From Brachycybe producta (Eukaryota > Arthropoda > Diplopoda > Playtdesmida > Andrognathidae): 64,000 bases of DNA. Shown here piece by piece: positions 26,821 through 41,690 of this stretch. The notes beneath the pieces were generated by a model. The model was not told the DNA's origin, did no database searches, and was given only the letters and a program-made list of their open reading frames with translations. Location: positions 558,001-622,000 of the forward strand of contig JAUPFP010000057.1 in the NCBI GenBank assembly GCA_036925085.1. The letters are read 5' to 3'. Made by a program: the position numbers and the translations under genes. Every line of letters starts with the position of its first letter. The stretch's first letter is position 1.

Positions 26821-29800
26821 TTTTTTTGTTAAAGTAAACCTAACAATAATTAACAAAAAACGATACATTTCGTTTTTAATTAACAAACAAAGAAAAAAAA
26901 CGTGGTTTTCACAAAATGTAACATAACCAAAAAACCACTTGAGATATTTGGAAACTGATTTTACCAGTGTGTTCAGAATCAAAAAATCTATAAGAATCAG
27001 TAAGAAATTCAATTGTTAGTTAAAGTAAATCTAACAATAATTAACAAAAAACGATATATTTTGTTTTTAATTAACAAACAAAGAAAAAAAACGTGGTTTT
27101 CACAAAATGTAACATAACCATAAAACTACTTGAGATATTTTGAAACTGATTTCACCAGTGTGTTCAGAATCAAAGAATCTATAAGAATCAGTAAGAAATT
27201 CATTTGTTAGTTAAAGTAAACCTAACAATAATTAACAAAAAAACGATACATTTCGTTTTTAATTAACAAAGAAAAAAACATGGTTTTTACAAAATGTAAC
27301 ATAACCAAAAAACTACTTGAGATATTTTGAAACTGATTTCAGCAGTGTGTTCAGAATCAAAAAATTTATAAGAATATGTAAGAAATTCATTTTTTGGTTA
27401 AAGTAAACCTAACAATAATTAACAAAAAAACGATACATTTCGTATTTAATTAACAAACAAAGAAAAAAACATGGTTTTTACAAAATGTAACATAACCAAA
27501 AAACTACTTGAGATATTTTGAAACTGATTTCAGCAGTGTGTTCAGAATCAAAAAATCTATAAAAATATGTAAGAAATTCATTTTTTTGTTAAAGTAAACC
27601 TAACAATAATTAACAAAAAACGATACATTTCGTTTTTAATTAACAAACAAAGAAAAAAAACGTGGTTTTCACAAAATGTAACATAACCATAAAACTACTT
27701 GAGATATTTTGAAACTGATTTCACCAGTGTGTTCAGAATCAAAGAATCTATAAGAATCAGTAAGAAATTCATTTGTTAGTTAAAGTAAACCTAACAATAA
27801 TTAACAAAAAAACGATACATTTCGTTTTTAATTAACAAACAAAGAAAAAAACATGGTTTTTACAAAATATAACATAACCAAAAAACTACTTGAGATATTT
27901 TGAAACTGATTTCAGCAGTGTGTTCAGAATCAAAAAATCTATAAGAATATGTAAGAAATTCATTTTTTGGTTAAAGTAAACCTAACAATAATTAACAAAA
28001 AAACGATTTTCTTTTTTAATTAACAAACAAAGAAAAAAACATGGTTTTTACAAAATGTAACATAACCAAAAAACTACTTGAGATATTTTGAAACTGATTT
28101 CAGCAGTGTGTTCATAATCAAAAAATCTATAAAAATATGTAAGAAATTCATTTTTTTGTTAAAGTAAACCTAACAATAATTAACAAAAAACGATACATTT
28201 CATTTTTAATTAACAAACAAAGAAAAAAACATGGTTTTCACGAAATGTAACATAACCAAAAAACTACTTGAGATATTTTGAAACTGATTTCAGCAGTGTG
28301 TTCAGAATCAAAAAATCTATAAGAATCAGTAAGAAATTCATTTGTTAGTTAAAGTAAACCTAACAATAATTAACAAAAAAACAATACATTTCGTTTTTAA
28401 TTAACAAACAAAGAAAAAAACATGGTTTTTACAAAATATAACATAACCAAAAAACTACTTGAGATATTTTGAAACTGATTTCAGCAGTGTGTTCAGAATC
28501 AAAAATTCTATAAGAATATGTAAGAAATTCACTTTTTGGTTAAAGTAAACCTAACAATAATTAACAAAAAAACGATTTTCTTTTTTAATTAACAAACAAA
28601 GAAAAAAACATGGTTTTTACAAAATGTAACATAACCAAAAAACTACTTGAGATATTTTGAAACTGATTTCAGCAGTGTGTTCAGAATCAAAAAATCTATA
28701 AAAATATGTAAGAAATTCATTTTTTTGTTAAAGTAAACCTAACAATAATTAACAAAAAACGATACATTTCATTTTTAATTAACAAACAAAGAAAAAAACA
28801 TGGTTTTCACAAAATGTAACATAACCAAAAAACTACTTGAGATATTTTGAAACTGATTTCAGCAGTGTGTTCAGAATCAAAAAATCTATAAGAATCAGTA
28901 AGAAATTCATTTGTTAGTTAAAGTAAATCTAACAATAATTAACAAAAAACGATACATTTCATTTTTAATTAACAAACAAAGAAAAAAACATGGTTTTCAC
29001 GAAATGTAACATAACCAAAAAACTACTTGAGATATTTTGAAACTGATTTCAGCAGTGTGTTCAGAATCAAAAAATCTATAAGAATCAGTAAGAAATTCAT
29101 TTGTTAGTTAAAGTAAATCTAACAATAATTAACAAAAAACGATACATTTCGTTTTTAATTAACAAACAAAGAAAAAAAACGTGGTTTTCACAAAATGTAA
29201 CATAACCAAAAAACCACTTGAGATATTTGGAAACTGATTTTACCAGTGTGTTCAGAATCAAAAAATCTATAAGAATCAGTAAGAAATTCAATTGTTAGTT
29301 AAAGTAAATCTAACAATGATTAACAAAAAACGATATATTTTGTTTTTAATTAACAAACAAAGAAAAAAACATGGTTTTTACAAAATGTAACATAACCAAA
29401 AAACTACTTGAGATATTTTGAAACTGATTTCAGCAGTGTGTTCAGAATCAAAAAATCTATAAAAATATGTAAGAAATTCATTTTTTTGTTAAAGTAAACC
29501 TAACAATAATTAACAAAAAATGATACATTTCATTTTTAATTAACAAACAAAGAAAAAAACATGGTTTTCACAAAATGTAACATAACCAAAAAACTACTTG
29601 AGATATTTTGAAACTGATTTCAGCAGTGTGTTCAGAATCAAAAAATCTATAAGAATCAGTAAGAAATTCATTTGTTAGTTAAAGTAAATCTAACAATAAT
29701 TAACAAAAAACGATACATTTCATTTTTAATTAACAAACAAAGAAAAAAACATGGTTTTCACGAAATGTAACATAACCAAAAAACTACTTGAGATATTTTG

Positions 29801-32800
29801 AAACTGATTTCAGCAGTGTGTTCAGAATCAAAAAATCTATAAGAATCAGTAAGAAATTCATTTGTTAGTTAAAGTAAATCTAACAATAATTAACAAAAAA
29901 CGATACATTTCATTTTTAATTAACAAACAAAGAAAAAAACATGGTTTTTACAAATTGTAACATAACCAAAAAACTACTTGAGATATTTTGAAACTGATTT
30001 CAGCAGTGTGTTCAGAATCAAAAAATCTATAAGAATATGTAAGAAATTCATTTTTTGGTTAAAGTAAACCTAACAATAATTAACAAAAAAACGATACATT
30101 TCGTTTTTAATTAACAAACAAAGAAAAAAATATGGTTTTTACAAATTGTAACATAACCAAAAAACTACTTGAGATATTTTGAAACTGATTTCAGCAGTGT
30201 GTTCAGAATCAAAAAATCTATAAAAATATGTAAGAAATTCATTTTTTTGTTAAAGTAAACCTAACAATAATTAACAAAAAATGATACATTTCATTTTAAA
30301 TTAACAAACAAAGAAAAAAACATGGTTTTCACAAAATGTAACAACCAAAAAACTACTTGAGATATTTTGAAACTGATTTCAGCAGTGTTCAGAATCAAAA
30401 AATCTATAAGAATCAGTAAGAAATTCATTTGTTAGTTAAAGTAAATCTAACAATAATTAACAAAAAACGATACATTTCGTTTTTAATTAACAAACAAAGA
30501 AAAAAACATGGTTTTTACAAAATGTAACATAACCAAAAAACTACTTGAGATATTTTGAAACTGATTTCAGCAGTGTGTTCAGAATCAAAAAATCTACAAG
30601 AATATGTAAGAAATTCATTTTTTGGTTAAAGTAAACCTAACAATAATTAACAAAAAAACGATACATTTCGTTTTTTATTAACAAACAAAGAAAAAAACAT
30701 GGTTTTTACAAAATGTAACATAACCAAAAAACTACTTGAGATATTTTGAAACTGATTTCAGCAGTGTGTTCAGAATCAAAAAATCTATAAAAATTTGTAA
30801 GAAATTCATTTTTTTGTTAAAGTAAACATAACAATAATTAACAAAAAACGATACATTTCGTTTTTAATTAACAAACAAAGAAAAAAAACGTGGTTTTCAC
30901 AAAATGTAACATAACCAAAAAACTACTTGAGATATTTTGAAACTGATTTCAGCAGTGTGTTCAGAATCAAAAAATCTATAAAAATATGTAAGAAATTCAT
31001 TTTTTTGTTAAAGTAAACCTAACAATAATTAACAAAAAACGATACATTTCGTTTTTAATTAACAAACAAAGAAAAAAAACATGGTTTTCACAAAATGTAA
31101 CATAACCAAAAAACCACTTGAGATATTTGGAAACTGATTTTACCAGTGTGTTCAGAATCAAAAAATCTATAAGAATCAGTAAGAAATTCAATTGTTAGTT
31201 AAAGTAAATCTAACAATAATTAACAAAAAACGATATATTTTGTTTTTAATTAACAAACAAAGAAAAAAAACGTGGTTTTCACAAAATGTAACATAACCAT
31301 AAAACTACTTGAGATATTTTGAAACTGATTTCACCAGTGTGTTCAGAATCAAAGAATCTATAAGAATCAGTAAGAAATTCATTTGTTAGTTAAAGTAAAC
31401 CTAACAATAATTAACAAAAAAACGATACATTTCGTTTTTAATTAACAAAGAAAAAAACATGGTTTTTACAAAATGTAACATAACCAAAAAACTACTTGAG
31501 ATATTTTGAAACTGATTTCAGCAGTGTGTTCAGAATCAAAAAATTTATAAGAATATGTAAGAAATTCATTTTTTGGTTAAAGTAAACCTAACAATAATTA
31601 ACAAAAAAACGATACATTTCGTTTTTAATTAACAAACAAAGAAAAAAACATGGTTTTTACAAAATGTAACATAACCAAAAAACTACTTGAGATATTTTGA
31701 AACTGATTTCAGCAGTGTGTTCAGAATCAAAAAATCTATAAAAATATGTAAGAAATTCATTTTTTTGTTAAAGTAAACCTAACAATAATTAACAAAAAAC
31801 GATACATTTCGTTTTTAATTAACAAACAAAGAAAAAAAACGTGGTTTTCACAAAATGTAACATAACCATAAAACTACTTGAGATATTTTGAAACTGATTT
31901 CACCAGTGTGTTCAGAATCAAAGAATCTATAAGAATCAGTAAGAAATTCATTTGTTAGTTAAAGTAAACCTAACAATAATTAACAAAAAAACGATACATT
32001 TCGTTTTTAATTAACAAACAAAGAAAAAAACATGGTTTTTACAAAATATAACATAACCAAAAAACTACTTGAGATATTTTGAAACTGATTTCAGCAGTGT
32101 GTTCAGAATCAAAAAATCTATAAGAATATGTAAGAAATTCATTTTTTGGTTAAAGTAAACCTAACAATAATTAACAAAAAAACGATTTTCTTTTTTAATT
32201 AACAAACAAAGAAAAAAACATGGTTTTTACAAAATGTAACATAACCAAAAAACTACTTGAGATATTTTGAAACTGATTTCAGCAGTGTGTTCATAATCAA
32301 AAAATCTATAAAAATATGTAAGAAATTCATTTTTTTGTTAAAGTAAACCTAACAATAATTAACAAAAAACGATACATTTCATTTTTAATTAACAAACAAA
32401 GAAAAAAACATGGTTTTCACGAAATGTAACATAACCAAAAAACTACTTGAGATATTTTGAAACTGATTTCAGCAGTGTGTTCAGAATCAAAAAATCTATA
32501 AGAATCAGTAAGAAATTCATTTGTTAGTTAAAGTAAACCTAACAATAATTAACAAAAAAACAATACATTTCGTTTTTAATTAACAAACAAAGAAAAAAAC
32601 ATGGTTTTTACAAAATATAACATAACCAAAAAACTACTTGAGATATTTTGAAACTGATTTCAGCAGTGTGTTCAGAATCAAAAATTCTATAAGAATATGT
32701 AAGAAATTCACTTTTTGGTTAAAGTAAACCTAACAATAATTAACAAAAAAACGATTTTCTTTTTTAATTAACAAACAAAGAAAAAAACATGGTTTTTACA

Positions 32801-35240
32801 AAATGTAACATAACCAAAAAACTACTTGAGATATTTTGAAACTGATTTCAGCAGTGTGTTCAGAATCAAAAAATCTATAAAAATATGTAAGAAATTCATT
32901 TTTTTGTTAAAGTAAACCTAACAATAATTAACAAAAAACGATACATTTCATTTTTAATTAACAAACAAAGAAAAAAACATGGTTTTCACAAAATGTAACA
33001 TAACCAAAAAACTACTTGAGATATTTTGAAACTGATTTCAGCAGTGTGTTCAGAATCAAAAAATCTATAAGAATCAGTAAGAAATTCATTTGTTAGTTAA
33101 AGTAAATCTAACAATAATTAACAAAAAACGATACATTTCATTTTTAATTAACAAACAAAGAAAAAAACATGGTTTTCACGAAATGTAACATAACCAAAAA
33201 ACTACTTGAGATATTTTGAAACTGATTTCAGCAGTGTGTTCAGAATCAAAAAATCTATAAGAATCAGTAAGAAATTCATTTGTTAGTTAAAGTAAATCTA
33301 ACAATAATTAACAAAAAACGATACATTTCGTTTTTAATTAACAAACAAAGAAAAAAACATGGTTTTTACAAAATGTAACATAACCAAAAAACTACTTGAG
33401 ATATTTTGAAACTGATTTCAGCAGTGTGTTCAGAATCAAAAAATCTACAAGAATATGTAAGAAATTCATTTTTTGGTTAAAGTAAACCTAACAATAATTA
33501 ACAAAAAAACGATACATTTCGTTTTTTATTAACAAACAAAGAAAAAAACATGGTTTTCACAAAATGTAACATAACCAAAAAACTACTTGAGATATTTTGA
33601 AACTGATTTCAGCAGTGTGTTCAGAATCAAAAAATCTATAAGAATCAGTAAGAAATTCATTTGTTAGTTAAAGTAAATCTAACAATAATTAACAAAAAAC
33701 GATACATTTCATTTTTAATTAACAAACAAAGAAAAAAACATGGTTTTCACGAAATGTAACATAACCAAAAAACTACTTGAGATATTTTGAAACTGATTTC
33801 AGCAGTGTGTTCAGAATCAAAAAATCTATAAGAATCAGTAAGAAATTCATTTGTTAGTTAAAGTAAATCTAACAATAATTAACAAAAAACGATACATTTC
33901 GTTTTTAATTAACAAACAAAGAAAAAAACATGGTTTTTACAAAATGTAACATAACCAAAAAACTACTTGAGATATTTTGAAACTGATTTCAGCAGTGTGT
34001 TCAGAATCAAAAAATCTATAAAAATATGTAAGAAATTCATTTTTTTGTTAAAGTAAACCTAACAATAATTAACAAAAAACGATACATTTCGTTTTTAATT
34101 AACAAACAAAGAAAAAAAACGTGGTTTTCACAAAATGTAACATAACCAAAAAACTACTTGAGATATTTTGAAACTGATTTCAGCAGTGTGTTCAGAATCA
34201 AAAAATCTATAAAAATATGTAAGAAATTCATTTTTTTGTTAAAGTAAACCTAACAATAATTAACAAAAAACGATACATTTCGTTTTTAATTAACAAACAA
34301 GGAAAAAAAACGTGGTTTTCACAAAATGTAACATAACCAAAAAACCACTTGAGATATTTGGAAACTGATTTTACCAGTGTGTTCAGAATCAAAAAATCTA
34401 TAAGAATCAGTAAGAAATTCAATTGTTAGTTAAAGTAAATCTAACAATAATTAACAAAAAACGATATATTTTGTTTTTAATTAACAAACAAAGAAAAAAA
34501 ACGTGGTTTTCACAAAATGTAACATAACCATAAAACTACTTGAGATATTTTGAAACTGATTTCACCAGTGTGTTCAGAATCAAAGAATCTATAAGAATCA
34601 GTAAGAAATTCATTTGTTAGTTAAAGTAAACCTAACAATAATTAACAAAAAAACGATACATTTCGTTTTTAATTAACAAAGAAAAAAACATGGTTTTTAC
34701 AAAATGTAACATAACCAAAAAACTACTTGAGATATTTTGAAACTGATTTCACCAGTGTGTTCAGAATCAAAAAAATTATAAGAATATGTAAGAAATTCAT
34801 TTTTTGGTTAAAGTAAACCTAACAATAATTAACAAAAAAACGATACATTTCGTTTTTAATTAACAAACAAAGAAAAAAACATGGTTTTTACAAAATGTAA
34901 CATAACCAAAAAACTACTTGAGATATTTTGAAACTGATTTCAGCAGTGTGTTCAGAATCAAAAAATCTATAAAAATATGTAAGAAATTCATTTTTTTGTT
35001 AAAGTAAACCTAACAATAATTAACAAAAAACGATACATTTCGTTTTTAATTAACAAACAAAGAAAAAAAACGTGGTTTTCACAAAATGTAACATAACCAA
35101 AAAACCACTTGAGATATTTGGAAACTGATTTTACCAGTGTGTTCAGAATCAAAAAATCTATAAGAATCAGTAAGAAATTCAATTGTTAGTTAAAGTAAAT
35201 CTAACAATGATTAACAAAAAACGATATATTTTGTTTTTAA
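21330..35240 (+). repeat. Tandem 51-monomer duplication, unit ~9689 bp
   Basis: About 21330-25550 recurs at about 31020-35240 with offset 9689 bp. Markers: CAAA deletion at 21751 and 31440 and again at 24982 and 34671, AACAATAC at 22871 and 32560, and cassette monomers near 21308, 24539 and 25299 matched near 30997, 34228 and 34988. A shorter parallel at offset 4179 bp (CAAA deletion at 27261 and 31440, AACAATAC at 28381 and 32560) shows that the same blocks have been copied more than once. Confidence 0.7.
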
Positions 35241-37299
35241 TTAACAAACAAAGAAAAAAAACGTGGTTTTCACAAAATGTAACATAACCATAAAACTACT
35301 TGAGATATTTTGAAACTGATTTCACCAGTGTGTTCAGAATCAAAGAATCTATAAGAATCAGTAAGAAATTCATTTGTTAGTTAAAGTAAACCTAACAATA
35401 ATTAACAAAAAAACGATACATTTCGTTTTTAATTAACAAACAAAGAAAAAAACATGGTTTTTACAAAATATAACATAACCAAAAAACTACTTGAGATATT
35501 TTGAAACTGATTTCAGCAGTGTGTTCAGAATCAAAAAATCTATAAGAATATGTAAGAAATTCATTTTTTGGTTAAAGTAAACCTAACAATAATTAACAAA
35601 AAAACGATTTTCTTTTTTAATTAACAAACAAAGAAAAAAACATGGTTTTTACAAAATGTAACATAACCAAAAAACTACTTGAGATATTTTGAAACTGATT
35701 TCAGCAGTGTGTTCAGAATCAAAAAATCTATAAAAATATGTAAGAAATTCATTTTTTTGTTAAAGTAAACCTAACAATAATTAACAAAAAACGATACATT
35801 TCATTTTTAATTAACAAACAAAGAAAAAAACATGGTTTTCACGAAATGTAACATAACCAAAAAACTACTTGAGATATTTTGAAACTGATTTCAGCAGTGT
35901 GTTCAGAATCAAAAAATCTATAAGAATCAGTAAGAAATTCATTTGTTAGTTAAAGTAAATCTAACAATAATTAACAAAAAACGATACATTTCGTTTTTAA
36001 TTAACAAACAAAGAAAAAAACATGGTTTTTACAAAATGTAACATAACCAAAAAACTACTTGAGATATTTTGAAACTGATTTCAGCAGTGTGTTCAGAATC
36101 AAAAAATCTATAAGAATATGTAAGAAATTCATTTTTTGGTTAAAGTAAACCTAACAATAATTAACAAAAAAACGATTTTCTTTTTTAATTAACAAACAAA
36201 GAAAAAAACATGGTTTTTACAAAATGTAACATAACCAAAAAACTACTTGAGATATTTTGAAACTGATTTCAGCAGTGTGTTCAGAATCAAAAAATCTATA
36301 AAAATATGTAAGAAATTCATTTTTTTGTTAAAGTAAACCTAACAATAATTAACAAAAAACGATACATTTCGTTTTTAATTAACAAACAAAGAAAAAAACA
36401 TGGTTTTTACAAAATGTAACATAACCAAAAAACTACTTGAGATATTTTGAAACTGATTTCAGAAGTGTGTTCAGAATCAAAAAATCTATAAGAATCAGTA
36501 AGAAATTCATTTGTTAGTTAAAGTAAATCTAACAATAATTAACAAAAAACGATACATTTCGTTTTTAATTAACAAACAAAGAAAAAAACATGGTTTTTAC
36601 AAAATGTAACATAACCAAAAAACTACTTGAGATATTTTGAAACTGATTTCAGCAGTGTGTTCAGAATCAAAAAATCTACAAGAATATGTAAGAAATTCAT
36701 TTTTTGGTTAAAGTAAACCTAACAATAATTAACAAAAAAACGATACATTTCGTTTTTAATTAACAAACAAAGAAAAAAACATGGTTTTTACAAAATGTAA
36801 CATAACCAAAAAACTACTTGAGATATTTTGAAACTGATTTCAGCAGTGTGTTCAGAATCAAAAAATCTACAAGAATATGTAAGAAATTCATTTTTTGGTT
36901 AAAGTAAACCTAACAATAATTAACAAAAAAACGATACATTTCGTTTTTAATTAACAAACAAAGAAAAAAACATGGTTTTTACAAAATGTAACATAACCAA
37001 AAAACTACTTGAGATATTTTGAAACTGATTTCAGCAGTGTGTTCAGAATCAAAAAATCTATAAAAATATGTAAGAAATTCATTTTTTTGTTAAAGTAAAC
37101 CTAACAATAATTAACAAAAAACGATACATTTCGTTTTTAATTAACAAACAAAGAAAAAAAACGTGGTTTTCACAAAATGTAACATAACCAAAAAACCACT
37201 TGAGATATTTGGAAACTGATTTTACCAGTGTGTTCAGAATCAAAAAATCTATAAGAATCAGTAAGAAATTCAATTGTTAGTTAAAGTAAATCTAACAAT

Positions 37300-40200
37300 A
37301 ATTAACAAAAAACGATATATTTTGTTTTTAATTAACAAACAAAGAAAAAAAACGTGGTTTTCACAAAATGTAACATAACCATAAAACTACTTGAGATATT
37401 TTGAAACTGATTTCACCAGTGTGTTCAGAATCAAAGAATCTATAAGAATCAGTAAGAAATTCATTTGTTAGTTAAAGTAAACCTAACAATAATTAACAAA
37501 AAAACGATACATTTCGTTTTTAATTAACAAACAAAGAAAAAAACATGGTTTTTACAAAATGTAACATAACCAAAAAACTACTTGAGATATTTTGAAACTG
37601 ATTTCAGCAGTGTGTTCAGAATCAAAAAATCTATAAAAATATGTAAAAAATTCATTTTTTTGTTAAAGTAAACCTAACAATAATTAACAAAAAACGATAC
37701 ATTTCGTTTTTAATTAACAAACAAAGAAAAAAAACGTGGTTTTCACAAAATGTAACAACCAAAAAACCACTTGAGATATTTGGAAACTGAATTTACCAGT
37801 GTGTTCAGAATCAAAAAATCTATAAGAATCAGTAAGAAATTCAATTGTTAGTTAAAGTAAATCTAACAATAATTAACAAAAAACGATATATTTTGTTTTT
37901 AATTAACAAACAAAGAAAAAAAACGTGGTTTTCACAAAATGTAACATAACCATAAAACTACTTGAGATATTTTGAAACTGATTTCACCAGTGTGTTCAGA
38001 ATCAAAGAATTTATAAGAATCAGTTAGAAATTCATTTGTTAGTTAAAGTAAACCTAACAATAATTAACAAAAAAACGATTTTCTTTTTTAATTAACAAAC
38101 AAAGAAAAAAACATGGTTTTTACAAAATGTAACATAACCACAAAACTACTTGAGATATTTTGAAACTGATTTCAGCAGTGTGTTCAGAATCAAAAAATCT
38201 ATAAAAATATGTAAGAAATTCATTTTTTTGTTAAAGTAAATCTAACAATAATTAACAAAAAACGATACATTTCATTTTTAATTAACAAAGAAAAAAACAT
38301 GGTTTTCACAAAATGTAACATAACCAAAAAACTACTTGAGATATTTTGAAACTGATTTCAGCAGTGTGTTCAGAATCAAAAAATCTATAAGAATATGTAA
38401 GAAATTCATTTTTTGGTTAAAGTAAACCTAACAATAATAAACTAAAAAACGATACATTTCGTTTTTAATTAACAAACAAAGAAAAAAACATGGTTTTTAC
38501 AAAATGTAACATAACCAAAAAACTACTTGAGATATTTTGAAACTGATTTCAGCAGTGTGTTCAGAATCAAAAAATCTATAAAAATATGTAAGAAATTCAT
38601 TTTTTGGTTAAAGTAAACCTAACAATAATTAACAAAAAAACGATACATTTCGTTTTTAATTAACAAACAAAGAAAAAAACATGGTTTTTACAAATTGTAA
38701 CATAACCAAAAAACTACTTGAGATATTTTGAAACTGATTTCAGCAGTGTGTTCAGAATCAAAAAATCTATAAAAATATGTAAAAAATTCATTTTTTTGTT
38801 AAAGTAAACCTAACAATAATTAACAAAAAATGATACATTTCATTTTTAATTAACAAACAAAGAAAAAAACATGGTTTTCACAAAATGTAACATAACCAAA
38901 AAACTACTTGAGATATTTTGAAACTGATTTCAGCAGTGTGTTCAGAATCAAAAAATCTATAAGAATCAGTAAGAAATTCATTTGTTAGTTAAAGTAAATC
39001 TAACAATAATTAACAAAAAACGATACATTTCGTTTTTAATTAACAAACAAAGAAAAAAACATGGTTTTTACAAAATGTAACATAACCAAAAAACTACTTG
39101 AGATATTTTGAAACTGATTTCAGCAGTGTGTTCAGAATCAAAAAATCTATAAGAATTTGTAAGAAATTCATTTTTTGGTTAAAGTAAACCTAACAATAAT
39201 TAACAAAAAAACGATACATTTCGTTTTTAATTAACAAACAAAGAAAAAAACATGGTTTTTACAAAATGTAACATAACCAAAAAACTACTTGAGATATTTT
39301 GAAACTGATTTCAGCAGTGTGTTCAGAATCAAAAAATCTATAAAAATATGTAAGAAATTCATTTTTTTGTTAAAGTAAACCTAACAATAATTAACAAAAA
39401 ACGATACATTTCATTTTTAATTAACAAACAAAGAAAAAAACATGGTTTTCACGAAATGTAACATAACCAAAAAACTACTTGAGATATTTTGAAACTGATT
39501 TCAGCAGTGTGTTCAGAATCAAAAAATCTATAAGAATCAGTAAGAAATTCATTTGTTAGTTAAAGTAAATCTAACAATAATTAACAAAAAACGATATATT
39601 TTGTTTTTAATTAACAAACAAAGAAAAAAAACGTGGTTTTCACAAAATGTAACATAACCATAAAACTACTTGAGATATTTTGAAACTGATTTCACCAGTG
39701 TGTTCAGAATCAAAGAATCTATAAGAATCAGTAAGAAATTCATTTGTTAGTTAAAGTAAACCTAACAATAATTAACAAAAAAACGATACATTTCGTTTTT
39801 AATTAACAAACAAAGAAAAAAACATGGTTTTTACAAAATGTAACATAACCAAAAAACTACTTGAGATATTTTGAAACTGATTTCAGCAGTGTGTTCAGAA
39901 TCAAAAAATCTATAAAAATATGTAAAAAATTCATTTTTTTGTTAAAGTAAACCTAACAATAATTAACAAAAAACGATACATTTCGTTTTTAATTAACAAA
40001 CAAAGAAAAAAAACGTGGTTTTCACAAAATGTAACATAACCAAAAAACCACTTGAGATATTTGGAAACTGAATTTACCAGTGTGTTCAGAATCAAAAAAT
40101 CTATAAGAATCAGTAAGAAATTCAATTGTTAGTTAAAGTAAATCTAACAATAATTAACAAAAAACGATATATTTTGTTTTTAATTAACAAACAAAGAAAA

Positions 40201-41690
40201 AAAACGTGGTTTTCACAAAATGTAACATAACCATAAAACTACTTGAGATATTTTGAAACTGATTTCACCAGTGTGTTCAGAATCAAAGAATTTATAAGAA
40301 TCAGTTAGAAATTCATTTGTTAGTTAAAGTAAACCTAACAATAATTAACAAAAAAACGATTTTCTTTTTTAATTAACAAACAAAGAAAAAAACATGGTTT
40401 TTACAAAATGTAACATAACCACAAAACTACTTGAGATATTTTGAAACTGATTTCAGCAGTGTGTTCAGAATCAAAAAATCTATAAAAATATGTAAGAAAT
40501 TCATTTTTTTGTTAAAGTAAATCTAACAATAATTAACAAAAAACGATACATTTCATTTTTAATTAACAAAGAAAAAAACATGGTTTTCACAAAATGTAAC
40601 ATAACCAAAAAACTACTTGAGATATTTTGAAACTGATTTCAGCAGTGTGTTCAGAATCAAAAAATCTATAAGAATATGTAAGAAATTCATTTTTTGGTTA
40701 AAGTAAACCTAACAATAATAAACTAAAAAACGATACATTTCGTTTTTAATTAACAAACAAAGAAAAAAACATGGTTTTTACAAAATGTAACATAACCAAA
40801 AAACTACTTGAGATATTTTGAAACTGATTTCAGCAGTGTGTTCAGAATCAAAAAATCTATAAAAATATGTAAGAAATTTATTTTTTGGTTAAAGTAAACC
40901 TAACAATAATTAACAAAAAAACGATACATTTCGTTTTTAATTAACAAACAAAGAAAAAAACATGGTTTTTACAAATTGTAACATAACCAAAAAACTACTT
41001 GAGATATTTTGAAACTGATTTCAGCAGTGTGTTCAGAATCAAAAAATCTATAAAAATATGTAAAAAATTCATTTTTTTGTTAAAGTAAACCTAACAATAA
41101 TTAACAAAAAATGATACATTTCATTTTTAATTAACAAACAAAGAAAAAAACATGGTTTTCACAAAATGTAACATAACCAAAAAACTACTTGAGATATTTT
41201 GAAACTGATTTCAGCAGTGTGTTCAGAATCAAAAAATCTATAAGAATCAGTAAGAAATTCATTTGTTAGTTAAAGTAAATCTAACAATAATTAACAAAAA
41301 ACGATACATTTCGTTTTTAATTAACAAACAAAGAAAAAAACATGGTTTTTACAAAATGTAACATAACCAAAAAACTACTTGAGATATTTTGAAACTGATT
41401 TCAGCAGTGTGTTCAGAATCAAAAAATCTATAAGAATTTGTAAGAAATTCATTTTTTGGTTAAAGTAAACCTAACAATAATTAACAAAAAAACGATACAT
41501 TTCGTTTTTAATTAACAAACAAAGAAAAAAACATGGTTTTTACAAAATGTAACATAACCAAAAAACTACTTGAGATATTTTGAAACTGATTTCAGCAGTG
41601 TGTTCAGAATCAAAAAATCTATAAAAATATGTAAGAAATTCATTTTTTTGTTAAAGTAAACCTAACAATAATTAACAAAAAACGATACAT
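37300..41690 (+). repeat. Tandem 12-monomer duplication, unit ~2281 bp
   Basis: About 37300-39580 is repeated as about 39580-41690. Shared rare variants at this offset are CAGTTAGAAA at 38021 and 40302, AATAATAAACTAAAAAACG near 38435 and 40715, GTAAAAAATTC near 37644 and 39922, and AAGAATTTGTAAG near 39164 and 41444. This family of variants is absent from the first 35 kb, so the right part of the array has its own lineage of monomers. Confidence 0.7.

Larger units (their letters stand above)
1..27930 (+). repeat. Long-range duplication, offset 26028 bp (1-1900 and 26029-27930)
   Basis: The first ~1.9 kb of the window recurs from 26029. Shared rare variants keep one offset: TGTAACAACC (an ATA deletion) at 321 and 26349, the CAAA deletion at 1233 and 27261, ACATAG near 682 and 26711, and CGTATTTAA near 1413 and 27441. 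The match breaks after about 1900, where the first copy has AAAATTCTATAAG and TTCACTTTTTGG and the second does not. The left end of this duplication may lie outside the window. Confidence 0.75.
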